From Streptomyces showdoensis (lineage in GTDB: Bacteria; Actinomycetota; Actinomycetes; Streptomycetales; Streptomycetaceae), in NCBI RefSeq assembly GCF_039535475.1, contig NZ_BAAAXG010000028.1, positions 496,001-560,000 of the forward strand: a stretch of 64,000 bases of DNA, read 5' to 3'. The notes beneath the pieces were generated by a model. The model saw only the letters and a list, made by a program, of their open reading frames with translations, did no database searches and was not told where the DNA came from. This document shows positions 52,258-62,110 of the stretch, in pieces. The translations under genes and the position numbers were made by a program. The stretch's first letter is position 1, and each line of letters starts with the position of its first letter.

Positions 52258-53871
52258 TCAGGCTGGGGTGCCGGGCTGGGTCCTGGGGATGCGGGAGGTG
52301 AAGAAGAGGGCCAGGACGGAGGCGCCGGCGAGGATCGCGAGGGCGGCGCGCAGGCCGTCCAGGCGGGCGGCGGCGTTGGCCTCCAGGGCGGCGTCGGTGA
52401 CCTCCGGGCTGGTCCCGGCCTCGTCGAGGGCCGTCGTGAGCTGGGCGTCGGAGAGGAACGGGACGCCGCTCTGGAGCTCGACGGCGGCCGTGCTCTTGAC
52501 CTCGGCGGGGATCGCCGGGTTCTGCTCGACGCTGGTCAGGAACGAGGTGGTGAGCGCCGCGATCATGAGGGAGCCGGCGAGGGCCGTGCCGATGGAGGCG
52601 CCGAGGTTGGTGACGGCGTTCTGGATGCCGCCGACCTCCGCGCTCTGCCGGTCGGGGACGGCGGAGACGGTGACCGAGCCCAGCTGGGAGGCGAGCGCGC
52701 CCATGCCGAGTCCGATCAGCAGCAGCGGGAGGGTGACGATCTCCGCGCCGGCGTCCGCGTCGAGCGCCGCCATCAGGACGACCGCCCCGGCGAGCAGCGC
52801 GAGCACACCGAAGCGGACCACCCGGCGCGGCGAGACGTCGGGCAGGAAGCGCGGGATGAGGAGCGCGGCGGCCAGCAGGGTGACCGACAGGGGCAGGATG
52901 CGCGCACCGGTCGCCAGCGCGGACAGGCCGAGGGCGACGGACAGGTAGAGCGGGACGACGAAGAAGACGCCCATCTGCACGAGGTACTGGAAGAAGAACA
53001 TGGTCAGCCCGCCGGTGAGCTGCCGGTTGCGCAGCATGTCCGGGTGGACGAGCGGCTCCTTGCCCTGCTTGACCAGCCGGGCCTCCCAGCGCAGGAAGAG
53101 CCAGACCAGCAGCAGGCCCGCGAACGTCAGCCACACGACCATGGACACCCCGAGCCAGGCGGGCGCGTCCGCCTTCGGCTGGACCCAGCCCCACTCGTCG
53201 GACCGCAGCACGCCGTAGACGAAGATCCCGAGCCCGGCGGCGGACAGGAGGGCGCCGACGAGGTCGATGTGCGGGCGCTCCTCGGACACCGCGTCGGCGA
53301 TGCCCCGGGCGAAGACGAGGATGACGAGGACCAGCAGGACCTCGCCGGCGAAGACCCAGCGCCAGGAGAAGTAGGTCGTGGCGATGCCGCCGATGAGCGG
53401 GCCGAGCGCGATGGCGACGGCGCCCGCGGCGGCCACGATGCCGTACGCGAAGGGGCGCCGTTCGGTGGGGAAGTTGCCGGCCACCAGGGCCACGATCGCG
53501 GGCATGATCAGCGCCGCGCCGATGCCCTCGAGGAGGGACCAGCCGATCAGCAGCACCGTGAGGCTCGGCGCGAGGGCCGTGGTGAGGGAGCCGGCGCCGT
53601 AGACGCAGCAGCCGATCATGAAGGCGCGCTTGCGGCCGATGAGCACCCCGACCTTGCCGCCGGGGATCATGAACATCGCCATGACCAGGGTGTACGCGGT
53701 GATGGCGCCCTGGATGCCGGTCACGGTGGTGTCCACGTCCGCGGCCACCGTCGCGATGGACACGTTCATGACGGAGCTGTCGAGCGCCATCAGGAACTGC
53801 CCCGACGCGAGGGTCAGCAGGACGGTCAGGGACCCCGGGGGCTTCCCGGCCGAGCGGGCCTTCGGTGTCAT
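52258..53871 (-). CDS. MFS drug exporter, DHA2/EmrB-QacA type
   Basis: 537 aa with about 14 helices. Starts TVLLTLASGQFLMALDSSVMNVSIATVA with the family aspartate, motif A-like GGKVGVLIGRKRAF, and motif C GIVAAAGAVAIALGPLIGG. A ~65-residue loop (ASFLTSVEQNPAIP to ANAAARLDG) precedes the last helix. Proton-driven efflux of drugs or metabolites; substrate unknown. No adjacent regulator gene. Convergent with the SLATT-like gene (19-bp gap). Confidence 0.93.
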   Translation of the reverse strand: MTPKARSAGKPPGSLTVLLTLASGQFLMALDSSVMNVSIATVAADVDTTVTGIQGAITAYTLVMAMFMIPGGKVGVLIGRKRAFMIGCCVYGAGSLTTALAPSLTVLLIGWSLLEGIGAALIMPAIVALVAGNFPTERRPFAYGIVAAAGAVAIALGPLIGGIATTYFSWRWVFAGEVLLVLVILVFARGIADAVSEERPHIDLVGALLSAAGLGIFVYGVLRSDEWGWVQPKADAPAWLGVSMVVWLTFAGLLLVWLFLRWEARLVKQGKEPLVHPDMLRNRQLTGGLTMFFFQYLVQMGVFFVVPLYLSVALGLSALATGARILPLSVTLLAAALLIPRFLPDVSPRRVVRFGVLALLAGAVVLMAALDADAGAEIVTLPLLLIGLGMGALASQLGSVTVSAVPDRQSAEVGGIQNAVTNLGASIGTALAGSLMIAALTTSFLTSVEQNPAIPAEVKSTAAVELQSGVPFLSDAQLTTALDEAGTSPEVTDAALEANAAARLDGLRAALAILAGASVLALFFTSRIPRTQPGTPA

Positions 53872-53942
53872 GGGCGCATCCTTCCCGCGCCGCCCGCGCC
53901 GGACCGGCGACCCGCCCCAAGGTCCACCGCATGGCGGACGCG

Positions 53943-53981
53943 GAAGGGCCCGCCGCCCCCAGGAGGAGCGACGGGCCCTTC
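53943..53981 (-). terminator. Terminator hairpin after cdsA
   Basis: 10-bp arms GAAGGGCCCG (53943-53952) and 53972-53981 with a 19-nt spacer, 28 nt past the cdsA stop. Confidence 0.75.
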
Positions 53982-54009
53982 GGCCTCCGCCGTGCGGTGG
54001 AGGGAGCGG

Positions 54010-55120
54010 TCAGCCGCTGCCCACGAACAGCACCAGGAGCAGCCACACCACCGGCGCCGTCGGCAGCAGGGAGTCCAGCCGGTCCATGATGCCGCCGTGA
54101 CCGGGCAGCAGGGTGCCCATGTCCTTGATGCCGAGGTCACGCTTGATCATCGACTCGCCCAGGTCGCCCAGGGTCGCGCTGGCCGCGACCGCGAGGCCGA
54201 GGACCAGACCCTGCCACCAGGTGCCGTCGTCGATCATGAACTCCATGCAGAGCGCGCCGGCCGCCATCGCGAAGGCCACCGCTCCGGCCAGGCCCTCGCG
54301 GGTCTTTCCGGGGCTGATGCGCGGCGCCAGCTTGTGCTTGCCGAAGCGCCAGCCGACGGCGTACGCGCCGGTGTCGCTGACCACCGTGAGGATCAGGAAG
54401 GTCAGCACCCGCTGCGGGCCGTCGTCGGCGGTCAGCAGCATCGCCACGAAGGTCGCCAGGAACGGCACGTAGAAGGCGGCGAAGACACCCGCCGTGACGT
54501 CCTTCAGATAGCCCTCGGGCGGCTCCGTCATCCGCCACACCAGCACGGCGAGCGCGGTCAGGGCCATCGCGACCCAGGCGCCCTCCGGCCCGCGCACGTA
54601 CCCGGCGACGACCATGGCCGCGCCGCCGACCGCGAGCGGGACCAGCGGGGCCTTGATGCCCTTGCGCTCCTGCAGGCGGGAGGTGAGCTCCCACAGGCCG
54701 ACGACCACGGCGACCGCTATCACGCCGACGAACGCGGGCTTCCAGATGAACAGCGACGCGACGATCACGGCGCCGAGTCCGAGGCCGACCCCTATGGCGG
54801 CGCCCAGGTCACGGCCCGCGCTCTTCTTCTGCCGCGGCTGCTGCCGGGGCGAAGGCGCGGGCGCGGGCTGGGAGGGGCTGGACATGGGCTCCTGCGGGTG
54901 CTCGTGCGGCGTCACGTCACGGAACGGGGGACCGCCCTGCTGGGCGGCCCCCCGGTCGTGATCGTCCTGGTTGTCGCCGGCGGGAACGTCGGACACGATG
55001 GGCATGGGCCGAGTCTGCGCCGCCTGCCGCCCTTCGTAGGCGGGACCCGCCGGGGCAGGCCCCTGGTCGGGTCCCCCGAAGCCGGTTCCGGCCGGGGCCC
55101 CCCCAGGAAGAGTCGTTCAT
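54010..55120 (-). CDS. cdsA: Phosphatidate cytidylyltransferase (5' end frameshifted)
   Basis: Makes CDP-diacylglycerol from phosphatidate and CTP; polytopic membrane enzyme. The C-terminal signature is intact: SATLGDLGESMIKRDLGIKD then LPGHGGIMDRLDS. The natural start appears to be ATG 55120, overlapping the frr stop by 1 nt and reading MNDSSWG, but a run of seven C on the + strand (55098-55104) puts this out of frame with the body. With six, the N-terminus reads MNDSSWGAPAGTGFG…QTRPMPIVSD, giving 369 aa and a Streptomyces-like leader. As written, translation could only begin at ATG 55005 (331 aa). The core enzyme is complete either way. Confidence 0.93.
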
Positions 55121-55677
55121 CAGACCTCGAGGAGCTCGGCTTCCTTGTGCTTCAGCAGCTCGTCCACCTGCGCGACGTACTTCGCGGTGGTGTCGTCGAG
55201 CTCCTTCTCGGCACGGCGGACCTCGTCCTCGCCGGCCTCCTTGTCCTTGACGAGCTTGTCGAGGGCGTCCTTGGCCTTGCGGCGCACGGCGCGGATGGAG
55301 ACCTTGGAGTCCTCGGCCTTGCCGCGGGCGACCTTGATGTACTCGCGGCGGCGCTCCTCGGTCAGCTCCGGGAACGTCACACGGATGATGTTGCCGTCGT
55401 TGCTGGGGTTGACGCCCAGGTCCGAGTCGCGGATGGCCTGCTCGATGTTGCGCAGCGCGCTCTTGTCGAACGGGGTCACCACGGCCATGCGCGGCTCCGG
55501 CACCGAGAACGACGCCAGCTGATTGATCGGGGTGATGGCACCGTAGTAGTCCGCCACGATCTTGTTGAACATCGCCGGGTGCGCACGGCCGGTGCGGATC
55601 GCGGCGAAGTCCTCCTTGGCGACCACGACGGCCTTCTCCATCTTCTCCTCGGCCTCGAGGAGGATTTCTTCGATCAC
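55120..55677 (-). CDS. frr: Ribosome recycling factor
   Basis: 185 aa, usual length. Splits post-termination ribosomes with [19 protein letters not shown] at the N-terminus, [39 protein letters not shown] and [12 protein letters not shown] are all family hallmarks. Tandem GTG codons 55680/55677; 55677 gives the better 6-nt spacing to AGGAG. Stop shares one base with the cdsA ATG. Confidence 0.97.
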   Translation of the reverse strand: MIEEILLEAEEKMEKAVVVAKEDFAAIRTGRAHPAMFNKIVADYYGAITPINQLASFSVPEPRMAVVTPFDKSALRNIEQAIRDSDLGVNPSNDGNIIRVTFPELTEERRREYIKVARGKAEDSKVSIRAVRRKAKDALDKLVKDKEAGEDEVRRAEKELDDTTAKYVAQVDELLKHKEAELLEV

Positions 55678-55771
55678 CACTTGCTCCTGCGTGTCGTCGC
55701 GTTGTGTCCTGCACGGCTGTACGACCGGCAGGGCTCTGTCCATCCCCTCGCGGGGCGGTTCCCGGTTCGGG

Positions 55772-56536
55772 TCAGGCCCGGGTGCCCTGGTCGCTCACGA
55801 GAGTGCCGATCTTCTCACCCTTCACCGCGCGGGCGATATTGCCCTCGGCGAGCAGCTCGAAGACGAGGATCGGAAGGTTGTTGTCCCGGCACAGCGTGAT
55901 CGCGGTGGCGTCGGCGACCTTGAGGTCGCGGGAGAGCACCTCGCCGTACTCCAGCGCGTCGAACTTGACCGCGTCGGGGTTGGTCTTCGGGTCGGAGTCG
56001 TAGACCCCGTCGACACCGTTCTTGCCCATCAGCAGGGCCTCGGCGTCGATCTCCAGCGCGCGCTGCGCGGCGGTGGTGTCGGTGGAGAAGTACGGCATGC
56101 CCATACCGGCACCGAAGATGACCACGCGGCCCTTCTCCAGGTGGCGCACGGCCCGCAGCGGGATGTACGGCTCCGCGACCTGGCCCATCGTGATGGCGGT
56201 CTGGACGCGGGAGTCGATGCCCTCCTTCTCCAGGAAGTCCTGGAGGGCGAGGCAGTTCATCACGGTGCCGAGCATGCCCATGTAGTCCGAGCGGGCCCGG
56301 TCCATGCCGCGCTGCTGGAGTTCGGCGCCGCGGAAGAAGTTGCCGCCGCCGATGACGATCGCGATCTCCGCGCCGTCACGGACCACGGCGGCGATCTCCC
56401 GCGCGATCGCGTGCACGACGTCCGGGTCGACCCCAAGCCCGGTACCGCCGGAGAAGGCTTCTCCGGACAGCTTCAGCATGTAGCGGCCGGTCTTCTTGCC
56501 GTTGTTGTCGTCGCCCTGTGCGGCGCCCTGATTCAT
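55772..56536 (-). CDS. pyrH: UMP kinase
   Basis: 254 aa. Amino-acid-kinase fold, phosphorylates UMP to UDP. Motifs: [43 protein letters not shown] and [23 protein letters not shown]. The ATG at 56536 has GAGGAG 6 nt upstream. Precedes frr by 94 bp in the standard order. Confidence 0.97.
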   Translation of the reverse strand: MNQGAAQGDDNNGKKTGRYMLKLSGEAFSGGTGLGVDPDVVHAIAREIAAVVRDGAEIAIVIGGGNFFRGAELQQRGMDRARSDYMGMLGTVMNCLALQDFLEKEGIDSRVQTAITMGQVAEPYIPLRAVRHLEKGRVVIFGAGMGMPYFSTDTTAAQRALEIDAEALLMGKNGVDGVYDSDPKTNPDAVKFDALEYGEVLSRDLKVADATAITLCRDNNLPILVFELLAEGNIARAVKGEKIGTLVSDQGTRA

Positions 56537-56563
56537 GGAGGTCTCCTCGTGCACATACGAAGA

Positions 56564-56609
56564 AGGCCATTGCCTGGGGTCCTTGCGGCTTCCCGTACGG
56601 CAATGGCCT
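56564..56609 (-). terminator. Hairpin between tsf and pyrH
   Basis: Perfect 11-bp arms AGGCCATTGCC (56564-56574) and 56599-56609, 24-nt loop; lies downstream of tsf and upstream of pyrH. May attenuate or end the rpsB-tsf transcript. Confidence 0.7.
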
Positions 56610-56693
56610 CCTCGTCAGATCTGCGGCCGTCCGACGCGAACGCGGGCGGCTGCCTCAGACCCTACCGGGGTCCGGTGTCCGTTGCTGACGGAC

Positions 56694-57530
56694 TCAGATG
56701 CCGACCTTGATGCGGGCGAAGCGCTTCAGGGTGACACCGGCCTCGTCCAGGACCTTCTGGACGGACTTCTTGTTGTCAAGGGCGTACGGCTGGCCGAGCA
56801 GCGTGGCGTCCTTGAAGAAGCCGTTGAGGCGACCCTCGACGATCTTGGCGATCGCGGCCTCGGGCTTGCCCTCGGCGCGGGTGGTCTCCTCGGCGATGCG
56901 ACGCTCGGACTCGACGACGTCGGCCGGGATGTCTTCCTTGGTCAGGTACTTCGGGGCGAACGCGGCGATGTGCTGCGCGACACCCTTCGCGACCTCGGCG
57001 TTCTCCTTGTCCAGCTCGACCAGGACACCGATCTGCGGGGGCAGGTCGGGCATGGTGCGGTGCATGTACGCGGAGACGTAGCCGTCGGCGAACTGCGCGA
57101 AGCGGTCGAGGACGATCTTCTCGCCGAGGTTGGCGTTGGCCTCGTCGACGAACGCCTGGACGGTCTTGCCGGGCTCGATCTCGGAGGCGAGGAGCGCCTC
57201 GATGTCGGCCGGGGCGGTGGCGGCGACGTGCGCGGCCAGCGCGTTGGCGACGGCGAGGAACTTGTCACCCTTGGCGACGAAGTCCGTCTCGCACTTCAGC
57301 TCGACGATCGTGCCGGCGGTGTTGTCGTCCGCGATGAGGGAGACCACGGCGCCGTTCTCGGCGGAGCGGCCCTCACGCTTGGCGACACCCTTCTGGCCCT
57401 TGATGCGCAGGGCCTCTACGGCCTTGTCGACATCGCCGTCGGCCTCGTCCAGGGCCTTCTTGCAGTCCATCATGCCGGCGCCGGTGAGCTCGCGGAGCTT
57501 CTTGACGTCAGCGGCGGTGTAGTTCGCCAT
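56694..57530 (-). CDS. tsf: Translation elongation factor Ts
   Basis: 278 aa, nucleotide exchange factor for EF-Tu. The N-terminal UBA-like domain has KKLRELTGAGMMDCKKALDEADGD, then the EF-Ts core with VVSLIADDNTAGTIVELKCETDFVAK and the C-terminal module (LLGQPYALD, KSVQKVLDEAG). Follows rpsB after 111 bp containing an attenuator-like hairpin. Confidence 0.98.
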   Translation of the reverse strand: MANYTAADVKKLRELTGAGMMDCKKALDEADGDVDKAVEALRIKGQKGVAKREGRSAENGAVVSLIADDNTAGTIVELKCETDFVAKGDKFLAVANALAAHVAATAPADIEALLASEIEPGKTVQAFVDEANANLGEKIVLDRFAQFADGYVSAYMHRTMPDLPPQIGVLVELDKENAEVAKGVAQHIAAFAPKYLTKEDIPADVVESERRIAEETTRAEGKPEAAIAKIVEGRLNGFFKDATLLGQPYALDNKKSVQKVLDEAGVTLKRFARIKVGI

Positions 57531-57579
57531 GAGTCTGTTTCTCTCTCGAAGTCTGAAAGATCGGGCGGGTCCACGGGTG

Positions 57580-57610
57580 GACGGCGGGGGCTTCGTGGGC
57601 CCCCGCCGTC
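57580..57610 (-). terminator. Attenuator-like hairpin between rpsB and tsf
   Basis: Perfect 12-bp arms 57580-57591 and 57599-57610, 7-nt loop, 32 nt past the rpsB stop. Confidence 0.82.
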
Positions 57611-57641
57611 GTCACCCGAAGGTCCTCAGGGTCCTGAAGGG

Positions 57642-58526
57642 TCAGGCCTGCTCGGCGTCCGCGGCCGGAGCCTCGGCGACGACCTCGGCCTCGGCGGCCG
57701 GAGCCTCGACGGCCGCGGCCTCGGCGGCCGGAGCCTCGTCGGCCTTCTTCTCACCCTCGAGCAGGTCGCGCTCCCACTCGGCGAGGGGCTCGCCGGCGGC
57801 CTTCTCGCCCGGCTTCGAGTCGCCGGTCGCGGCGCCGGAGCGGGCGATGAGGCCCTCGGCGACGGCGTCGGCGATCACGCGGGTGAGCAGGGTGACGGAG
57901 CGGATCGCGTCGTCGTTGCCCGGGATCTTGTAGTCGACCTCGTCGGGGTCGCAGTTGGTGTCGAGGATCGCGACGACCGGGATGTGGAGCTTGCGCGCCT
58001 CACCGACGGCGATGTGCTCCTTCTTGGTGTCGACGACCCAGACGGCGCTCGGCACCTTCTGCATCTCGCGGATACCACCGAGGGTCTTCTCCAGCTTGGC
58101 CTTCTCGCGGGAGAGGACCAGGAGCTCCTTCTTGGTGAGACCGGAGGCGGCCACGTCCTCGAAGTCGATCTGCTCGAGCTCCTTGAGGCGCTGCAGACGC
58201 TTGTAGACGGTCGAGAAGTTGGTGAGCATGCCGCCCAGCCAGCGCTGGTTGACGTACGGCATGCCGACGCGCGTCGCCTGCTCGGCGATGGCCTCCTGGG
58301 CCTGCTTCTTCGTACCGACGAACATGATGGAGCCGCCGTGCGCGACGGTCTCCTTGACGAACTCGTAGGCGCGGTCGATGTACGACAGCGACTGGAGCAG
58401 GTCGATGATGTAGATGCCGTTGCGCTCGGTGAAGATGAAGCGCTTCATCTTCGGGTTCCAGCGACGGGTCTGGTGACCGAAGTGGACGCCGCTCTCCAGC
58501 AGCTCCCGCATCGTGACGACGGCCAT
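57642..58526 (-). CDS. rpsB: 30S ribosomal protein S2
   Basis: 294 aa. Core S2: [63 protein letters not shown] long Ala/Glu-rich C-terminal tail (~45 residues) as in other Streptomyces. Two ATGs (58532, 58526); the second has AAGGAG 6 nt upstream and fits the family start. Leader contains a hairpin and a TACACT -10-like hexamer. Confidence 0.98.
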   Translation of the reverse strand: MAVVTMRELLESGVHFGHQTRRWNPKMKRFIFTERNGIYIIDLLQSLSYIDRAYEFVKETVAHGGSIMFVGTKKQAQEAIAEQATRVGMPYVNQRWLGGMLTNFSTVYKRLQRLKELEQIDFEDVAASGLTKKELLVLSREKAKLEKTLGGIREMQKVPSAVWVVDTKKEHIAVGEARKLHIPVVAILDTNCDPDEVDYKIPGNDDAIRSVTLLTRVIADAVAEGLIARSGAATGDSKPGEKAAGEPLAEWERDLLEGEKKADEAPAAEAAAVEAPAAEAEVVAEAPAADAEQA

Positions 58527-58639
58527 GGCCATCTCCTTGGGTTCTCGGTTGTGTTCCTGACGCCCCGGACGCGCCGTGCCACGAGGGACCGAAAGGCGCT
58601 GCCATCCGTCACGGAGACCGATGGCGGGGCGTGCGAAGT

Positions 58640-58673
58640 CGACCCGGTGACCCGGGTCGCCATGGAAAGTGTA
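58640..58673 (-). promoter_or_regulatory. Candidate rpsB promoter (-10) and leader hairpin
   Basis: TACACT on the - strand at 58673-58668 is a good -10 hexamer; no clear -35. Just downstream, CGACCCGG/CCGGGTCG (58640-58647/58652-58659) forms an 8-bp hairpin in the leader. It lies in the 253-bp gap between rpsB and the divergent peptidase gene. Confidence 0.45.
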
Positions 58674-58779
58674 CGGGACCGTGAAGGCAGCGGGTGACGG
58701 CGCTGTCCACAAGGGCCCCGTCGTCCACAGATCCGGGCCGCCCCGGGGCCGGCGGCGGTGCGGCGGGCAGCCTGCCGTC

Positions 58780-59550
58780 ATGCGCCACGTCACGCTGCTC
58801 CTGCTGTCCCTGCTCACCGCGGTCTGGCCCCTCGGACCGCCCCGTCCCGAGGTCCTGCGCGGCTTCGAGCCGCCTCCCGGGCCGTACGCGGCGGGTCACC
58901 GCGGGGTCGACCTGGCGGCCCCGCCGGGCACCCCGGTGCGGGCCCCCGCGGCGGGCACGGTCGCCTTCGCGGGCCCGGTCGGCGGCCGCGGGGTCCTCAC
59001 GATCACCCTCACGGGTACGGGCCTGCCGCCGCTGCGCACGACGTACGGGCCGGTGGAGCCGCTGGTCGGGGCCGGCACCCCCGTCCGCCCCGGTGAGGTG
59101 GTGGCCCGGGTCGCCCCGGGCGGGCACTGCCCGCGGTCCTGTCTCCACTGGGGGCTGCTGCGCGGCGACCGGTACGTCGACCCGCTGGCGCTGGTGCGCG
59201 GCGGCCCGTCCCGGCTGCTGCCGGTGCCGCCGCCTCCCCGGGCGGCTCAGGCGCCGCGGACGCCGCCGAGGGCCATGGAGACCGCCGCCTCGGTGATCAC
59301 GGCCGGGTCCTCGGCCGCGCCGAGCTCGATGCGGCGGACCGCCGCGTCCACCACGCCCTGGAGGAGCATCGCCTCCAGGCGGGGCTGGGGGCGGCCCAGG
59401 GCGGTGAGGGCGTCCACGATCATGGTGACCAGGCCGCCGTGCGCGGCGCGGATCTTCTCGCGGGCGCCGTCGTCCAGCTCGCTCGCGGAGATCGCGACCA
59501 CCGCGCGGTGCCGCCGGTCGCCGACCAGCGCCAGCTGGGTGCGCACATAG
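58780..59550 (+). CDS. Secreted M23/LytM-like peptidase with altered HxH motif and long 3' overlap
   Basis: Signal peptide (~1-22) then an M23 domain (~35-145): the zinc-binding HxxxD is in [22 protein letters not shown]; the second motif, normally HxH, reads CLHWG, so the first (catalytic) His is Cys. Could be an inactive LytM activator-type protein. Homology ends near 59220, but no in-frame stop appears until 59550, giving a 100-residue tail antisense to the tetR gene (304-bp overlap). The tail looks non-genuine, suggesting a lost stop or a base error near 59230. Confidence 0.7.
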   Translation: MRHVTLLLLSLLTAVWPLGPPRPEVLRGFEPPPGPYAAGHRGVDLAAPPGTPVRAPAAGTVAFAGPVGGRGVLTITLTGTGLPPLRTTYGPVEPLVGAGTPVRPGEVVARVAPGGHCPRSCLHWGLLRGDRYVDPLALVRGGPSRLLPVPPPPRAAQAPRTPPRAMETAASVITAGSSAAPSSMRRTAASTTPWRSIASRRGWGRPRAVRASTIMVTRPPCAARIFSRAPSSSSLAEIATTARCRRSPTSASWVRT

Positions 59551-59831
59551 GCCTCGACCTTGCCCTCGGCGGTCGTGGCACCGGCCATGGCCGCCTCGAC
59601 CTCGGCGGCCCAGACCGGGAAGTCCACCGCGCACAGCTCCTCGACCACGGCGGCGCGGGAGCGGAAGTACTCGTAGACCGAGGAGCGGGCCAGGCCCGTC
59701 CGCTCGGCGAGGGCGGGGAAGGTCAGCGCCTCCGTCCCGCCTTCGGACAGCAGGGATCGCGCGGCGTCCAGCAGGGCGCCGCGCTGCATCGTCCGGTGCT
59801 CGGCCACGGAGGCCGCTCGAATCCTTGGCAC
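59247..59831 (-). CDS. TetR-family transcriptional regulator
   Basis: 194 aa. N-terminal HTH: ALLDAARSLLSEGGTEALTFPALAERTGLARSSVYEYFRSR; helical C-terminal ligand domain. GTG start at 59831, weak SD. It lies 33 bp downstream of whiG on the same strand, so may be co-transcribed with it; ligand and targets unknown. Its 3' half is overlapped by the convergent peptidase frame. Confidence 0.9.
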   Translation of the reverse strand: MPRIRAASVAEHRTMQRGALLDAARSLLSEGGTEALTFPALAERTGLARSSVYEYFRSRAAVVEELCAVDFPVWAAEVEAAMAGATTAEGKVEAYVRTQLALVGDRRHRAVVAISASELDDGAREKIRAAHGGLVTMIVDALTALGRPQPRLEAMLLQGVVDAAVRRIELGAAEDPAVITEAAVSMALGGVRGA

Positions 59832-59864
59832 GGATCCACTGTACGGCGGGAGCGCCCCGCCCCG

Positions 59865-60701
59865 TCAGCGCCCTACGTCGGCCAGCTTGGCGCGCAGCTG
59901 GAGGACGGACTTGGTGTGGATCTGGCTGACCCGGCTCTCGGTGACGCCGAGGACGTGTCCGATCTCGGCGAGGGTGAGGCCCTCGTAGTAGTAGAGCGTG
60001 ACGACGGTCTTCTCCCGCTCGGGGAGGGTGTTGATCGCGCGCGCGAGCAGTCTGCGCAGCTCACGGTCCTCGGCGACCTCGACGGGGTTGTCGGCGGCGG
60101 TGTCCTCGAGGGTGTCCATCAGGGAGAGCCGGTCGCCGCCCTCGCCGCCGACGTGCAGCAGCTCCTCCAGCGCGACCACGTTGGCGAGGGACAACTGGCT
60201 GAAGACGGAGTGCAGTTCCTCCAGGCTGACGCCCATCTCGGCCGCGACCTCGGGCTCGGAGGGGGTGCGCCGCAGCTGCGCCTCCAGCGTGGCGTAGGCC
60301 CGTTCGACGTTGCGGGCCTTCTGCCGGACGGAGCGGGGGATCCAGTCGAGGGCCCGGAGTTCGTCGATCATCGCGCCGCGGATGCGGGTGATGGCGTAGG
60401 TCTCGAACTTGATGGCCCGCTCGACGTCGAACTTCTCGATCGCGTCGATGAGTCCGAAGACCCCGGAGGAGACGAAGTCCGCCTGCTCGACGTTGGACGG
60501 CAGGCCGACGCTGACGCGTCCGGCGACGTACTTCACGAGGGGCGAGTAGTGCAGGATCAGCTGCTCCCGCAGCCGCTCGTCGCCGCTGTCCTTGTACGAG
60601 CGCCACAGCTCGTCGAGCGAGGTCGGTGCGGGCGGTCGCACGGGGCCCCGGGCTGCTGGGGGCACCGCAGCGCGGTCAGACCCGGAGGTGTGCTGGGGCA
60701 T
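59865..60701 (-). CDS. whiG: Sporulation sigma factor WhiG
   Basis: 278 aa, FliA/WhiG class RNA polymerase sigma factor that starts sporogenic development of aerial hyphae. Starts [19 protein letters not shown] like the S. coelicolor protein. Region 2: [33 protein letters not shown] and the melting helix [30 protein letters not shown]. Region 4: [40 protein letters not shown] 60701. Activity in relatives is restrained by the anti-sigma RsiG. Confidence 0.98.
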   Translation of the reverse strand: MPQHTSGSDRAAVPPAARGPVRPPAPTSLDELWRSYKDSGDERLREQLILHYSPLVKYVAGRVSVGLPSNVEQADFVSSGVFGLIDAIEKFDVERAIKFETYAITRIRGAMIDELRALDWIPRSVRQKARNVERAYATLEAQLRRTPSEPEVAAEMGVSLEELHSVFSQLSLANVVALEELLHVGGEGGDRLSLMDTLEDTAADNPVEVAEDRELRRLLARAINTLPEREKTVVTLYYYEGLTLAEIGHVLGVTESRVSQIHTKSVLQLRAKLADVGR

Positions 60702-60946
60702 GCGTCGCCTTGAGCCGTTCTGCTGTCGGGTGTGGAGGAGTCGGTCCGTCGGTCGGGAGGGGGATGCCCGTGAGCGTAGCGTGAGTGGGCTGTCGCGGTG
60801 CGCGAACGTCGGCGGATCGCGCCGGTCCGGGTGGACACCGTCGGCCATGTCTTCGAACGGGGGCCGTGGCGCGCGTCGGCCCCTCGGACGTGACCGAGAG
60901 AACTCGAATGCTCATCCTCATCACCCTTTCACCCGAATGCTCCAGG
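60702..60946. other. whiG upstream / dprA downstream intergenic region
   Basis: 245 bp. I see no gene and no strong hairpin. Two CGAATGCT motifs occur 32 bp apart (60907 and 60939). Presumably contains the whiG promoter. Confidence 0.5.
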
Positions 60947-62110
60947 TCAAGTACCGCCATGCCGGGCGTTCGAGGCTTCTGTCCTTCTGTTCGTCAACTG
61001 CCAGTCGTCCTGCCGTCGTTCGACGAACCCCAGGGAGTGGAGTTCGTACAGCTTGGCGAGGGTGTGGTCGGGGTGGGTGCCGGCCCGGGCGGCGATCTCG
61101 GCGAGGGCGGCGGGGCTTCGGCCCGGAAGGGCTTCGAGGACGCGGGCGGTGTCCGGGGCGAGCAGGTCGCGGGGCAGGACCGGGCCCCGGCGCGCCGGGG
61201 CCAGCCGGCCGATGGCGCCGACCAGTTCCTCGACCTCGTCGGCGTCGGTGACGAGGGTGGCCTCGCCGCGCAGGAGTTCGTGGACCCCGGCGGAGAGGCC
61301 GCTGGTGACCGGGCCGGGGATCCCCATCACGTGGCGGCCGAGCCGGGCCGCGGCGCGGGCGGTGACCAGGGAGCCGCTTCGGTACTCGGCCTCGACGACG
61401 ACGGTGCCGCGGGTGAGGGCGGCGATCACGCGGTTGCGCAGCACGAACCGGCTGCGGGTCGGGTGGGCGCCGGGCGGGAGTTCGCCGAGGACCAGCCCCT
61501 GTTCGGCGATGCGGCGGATGAGTCGGGCGTGGCCGCGGGGGTACGGCACGTCGACTCCGCAGGCGAGGACGGCGACGGTGGCGCCGTCGGAGCCGAGGGC
61601 GCCCCGGTGGGCGGCGCCGTCGACGCCGAACGCCGCTCCGGAGACGACGACCCAGCCGCGCTCGGCGAGCCCGGCGGCGAGGGTGGCGGCGGTGTGGGCT
61701 CCGTAGGGGGTGCAGGCGCGGGCGCCGACGACGGCGACCGAGCGCAGGGCCCAGCCGCGCAGGTCGGCGGGTCCCCGGACCCAGAGGCCGAGGGGGCGGG
61801 CATCCTCCAGGTCGTCCAGCTGGCGGGGCCACTCGGGATCGCCGGGGACGAGGAAGCGCCCGCCGAGCCGGGCGACGAGGTCGAGGTCCCGGTCCGGTGC
61901 GGCCGTGCGGGCCCGGCGCCGCCAGCCGTCGACGCGCCGCTCGCCGGTCCCCTGGAAGGGATCGGCGAGCGGGCCCCCGTCCTCCCGCAGCAGCCGCAGG
62001 AAGCCGGCCGCCCCGTGCCGGCGCAGGGCGCGGCCCGCGTGTTCGTCGCCCGGTTCGACGACGTGGGTGAGGGCGGCGCGGGCGAGCCGCTCGCGCTCCT
62101 CGGCGGTCAC
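60947..62110 (-). CDS. dprA: DNA-processing protein DprA (Smf)
   Basis: 387 aa. Rossmann-like DprA core: VAVVGARACTPYGAHTAATLAAGLAERGWVVVSGAAFGVDGAAHRGAL, FVLRNRVIAALTRGTVVVEAEYRSGSL; N-terminal SAM-like and C-terminal winged-helix regions (ALAEIAARAGTHPDHTLAKLYELHSLGFV). Loads RecA on incoming single-stranded DNA in competent bacteria; in Streptomyces it probably serves recombination. GTG 62110 overlaps the comM stop (GTGA). Confidence 0.95.
   Translation of the reverse strand: MTAEERERLARAALTHVVEPGDEHAGRALRRHGAAGFLRLLREDGGPLADPFQGTGERRVDGWRRRARTAAPDRDLDLVARLGGRFLVPGDPEWPRQLDDLEDARPLGLWVRGPADLRGWALRSVAVVGARACTPYGAHTAATLAAGLAERGWVVVSGAAFGVDGAAHRGALGSDGATVAVLACGVDVPYPRGHARLIRRIAEQGLVLGELPPGAHPTRSRFVLRNRVIAALTRGTVVVEAEYRSGSLVTARAAARLGRHVMGIPGPVTSGLSAGVHELLRGEATLVTDADEVEELVGAIGRLAPARRGPVLPRDLLAPDTARVLEALPGRSPAALAEIAARAGTHPDHTLAKLYELHSLGFVERRQDDWQLTNRRTEASNARHGGT

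Noticed and set aside
52006..55899. Long + strand open frame (about 1297 codons)
   Set aside because: Antisense to the MFS, cdsA and frr genes; low-complexity translation, no motif.
56535..58697. 720-codon + strand frame opposite tsf and rpsB
   Set aside because: Mirror of highly expressed ribosomal genes, Leu/Gly/Asp-rich, no homology pattern.
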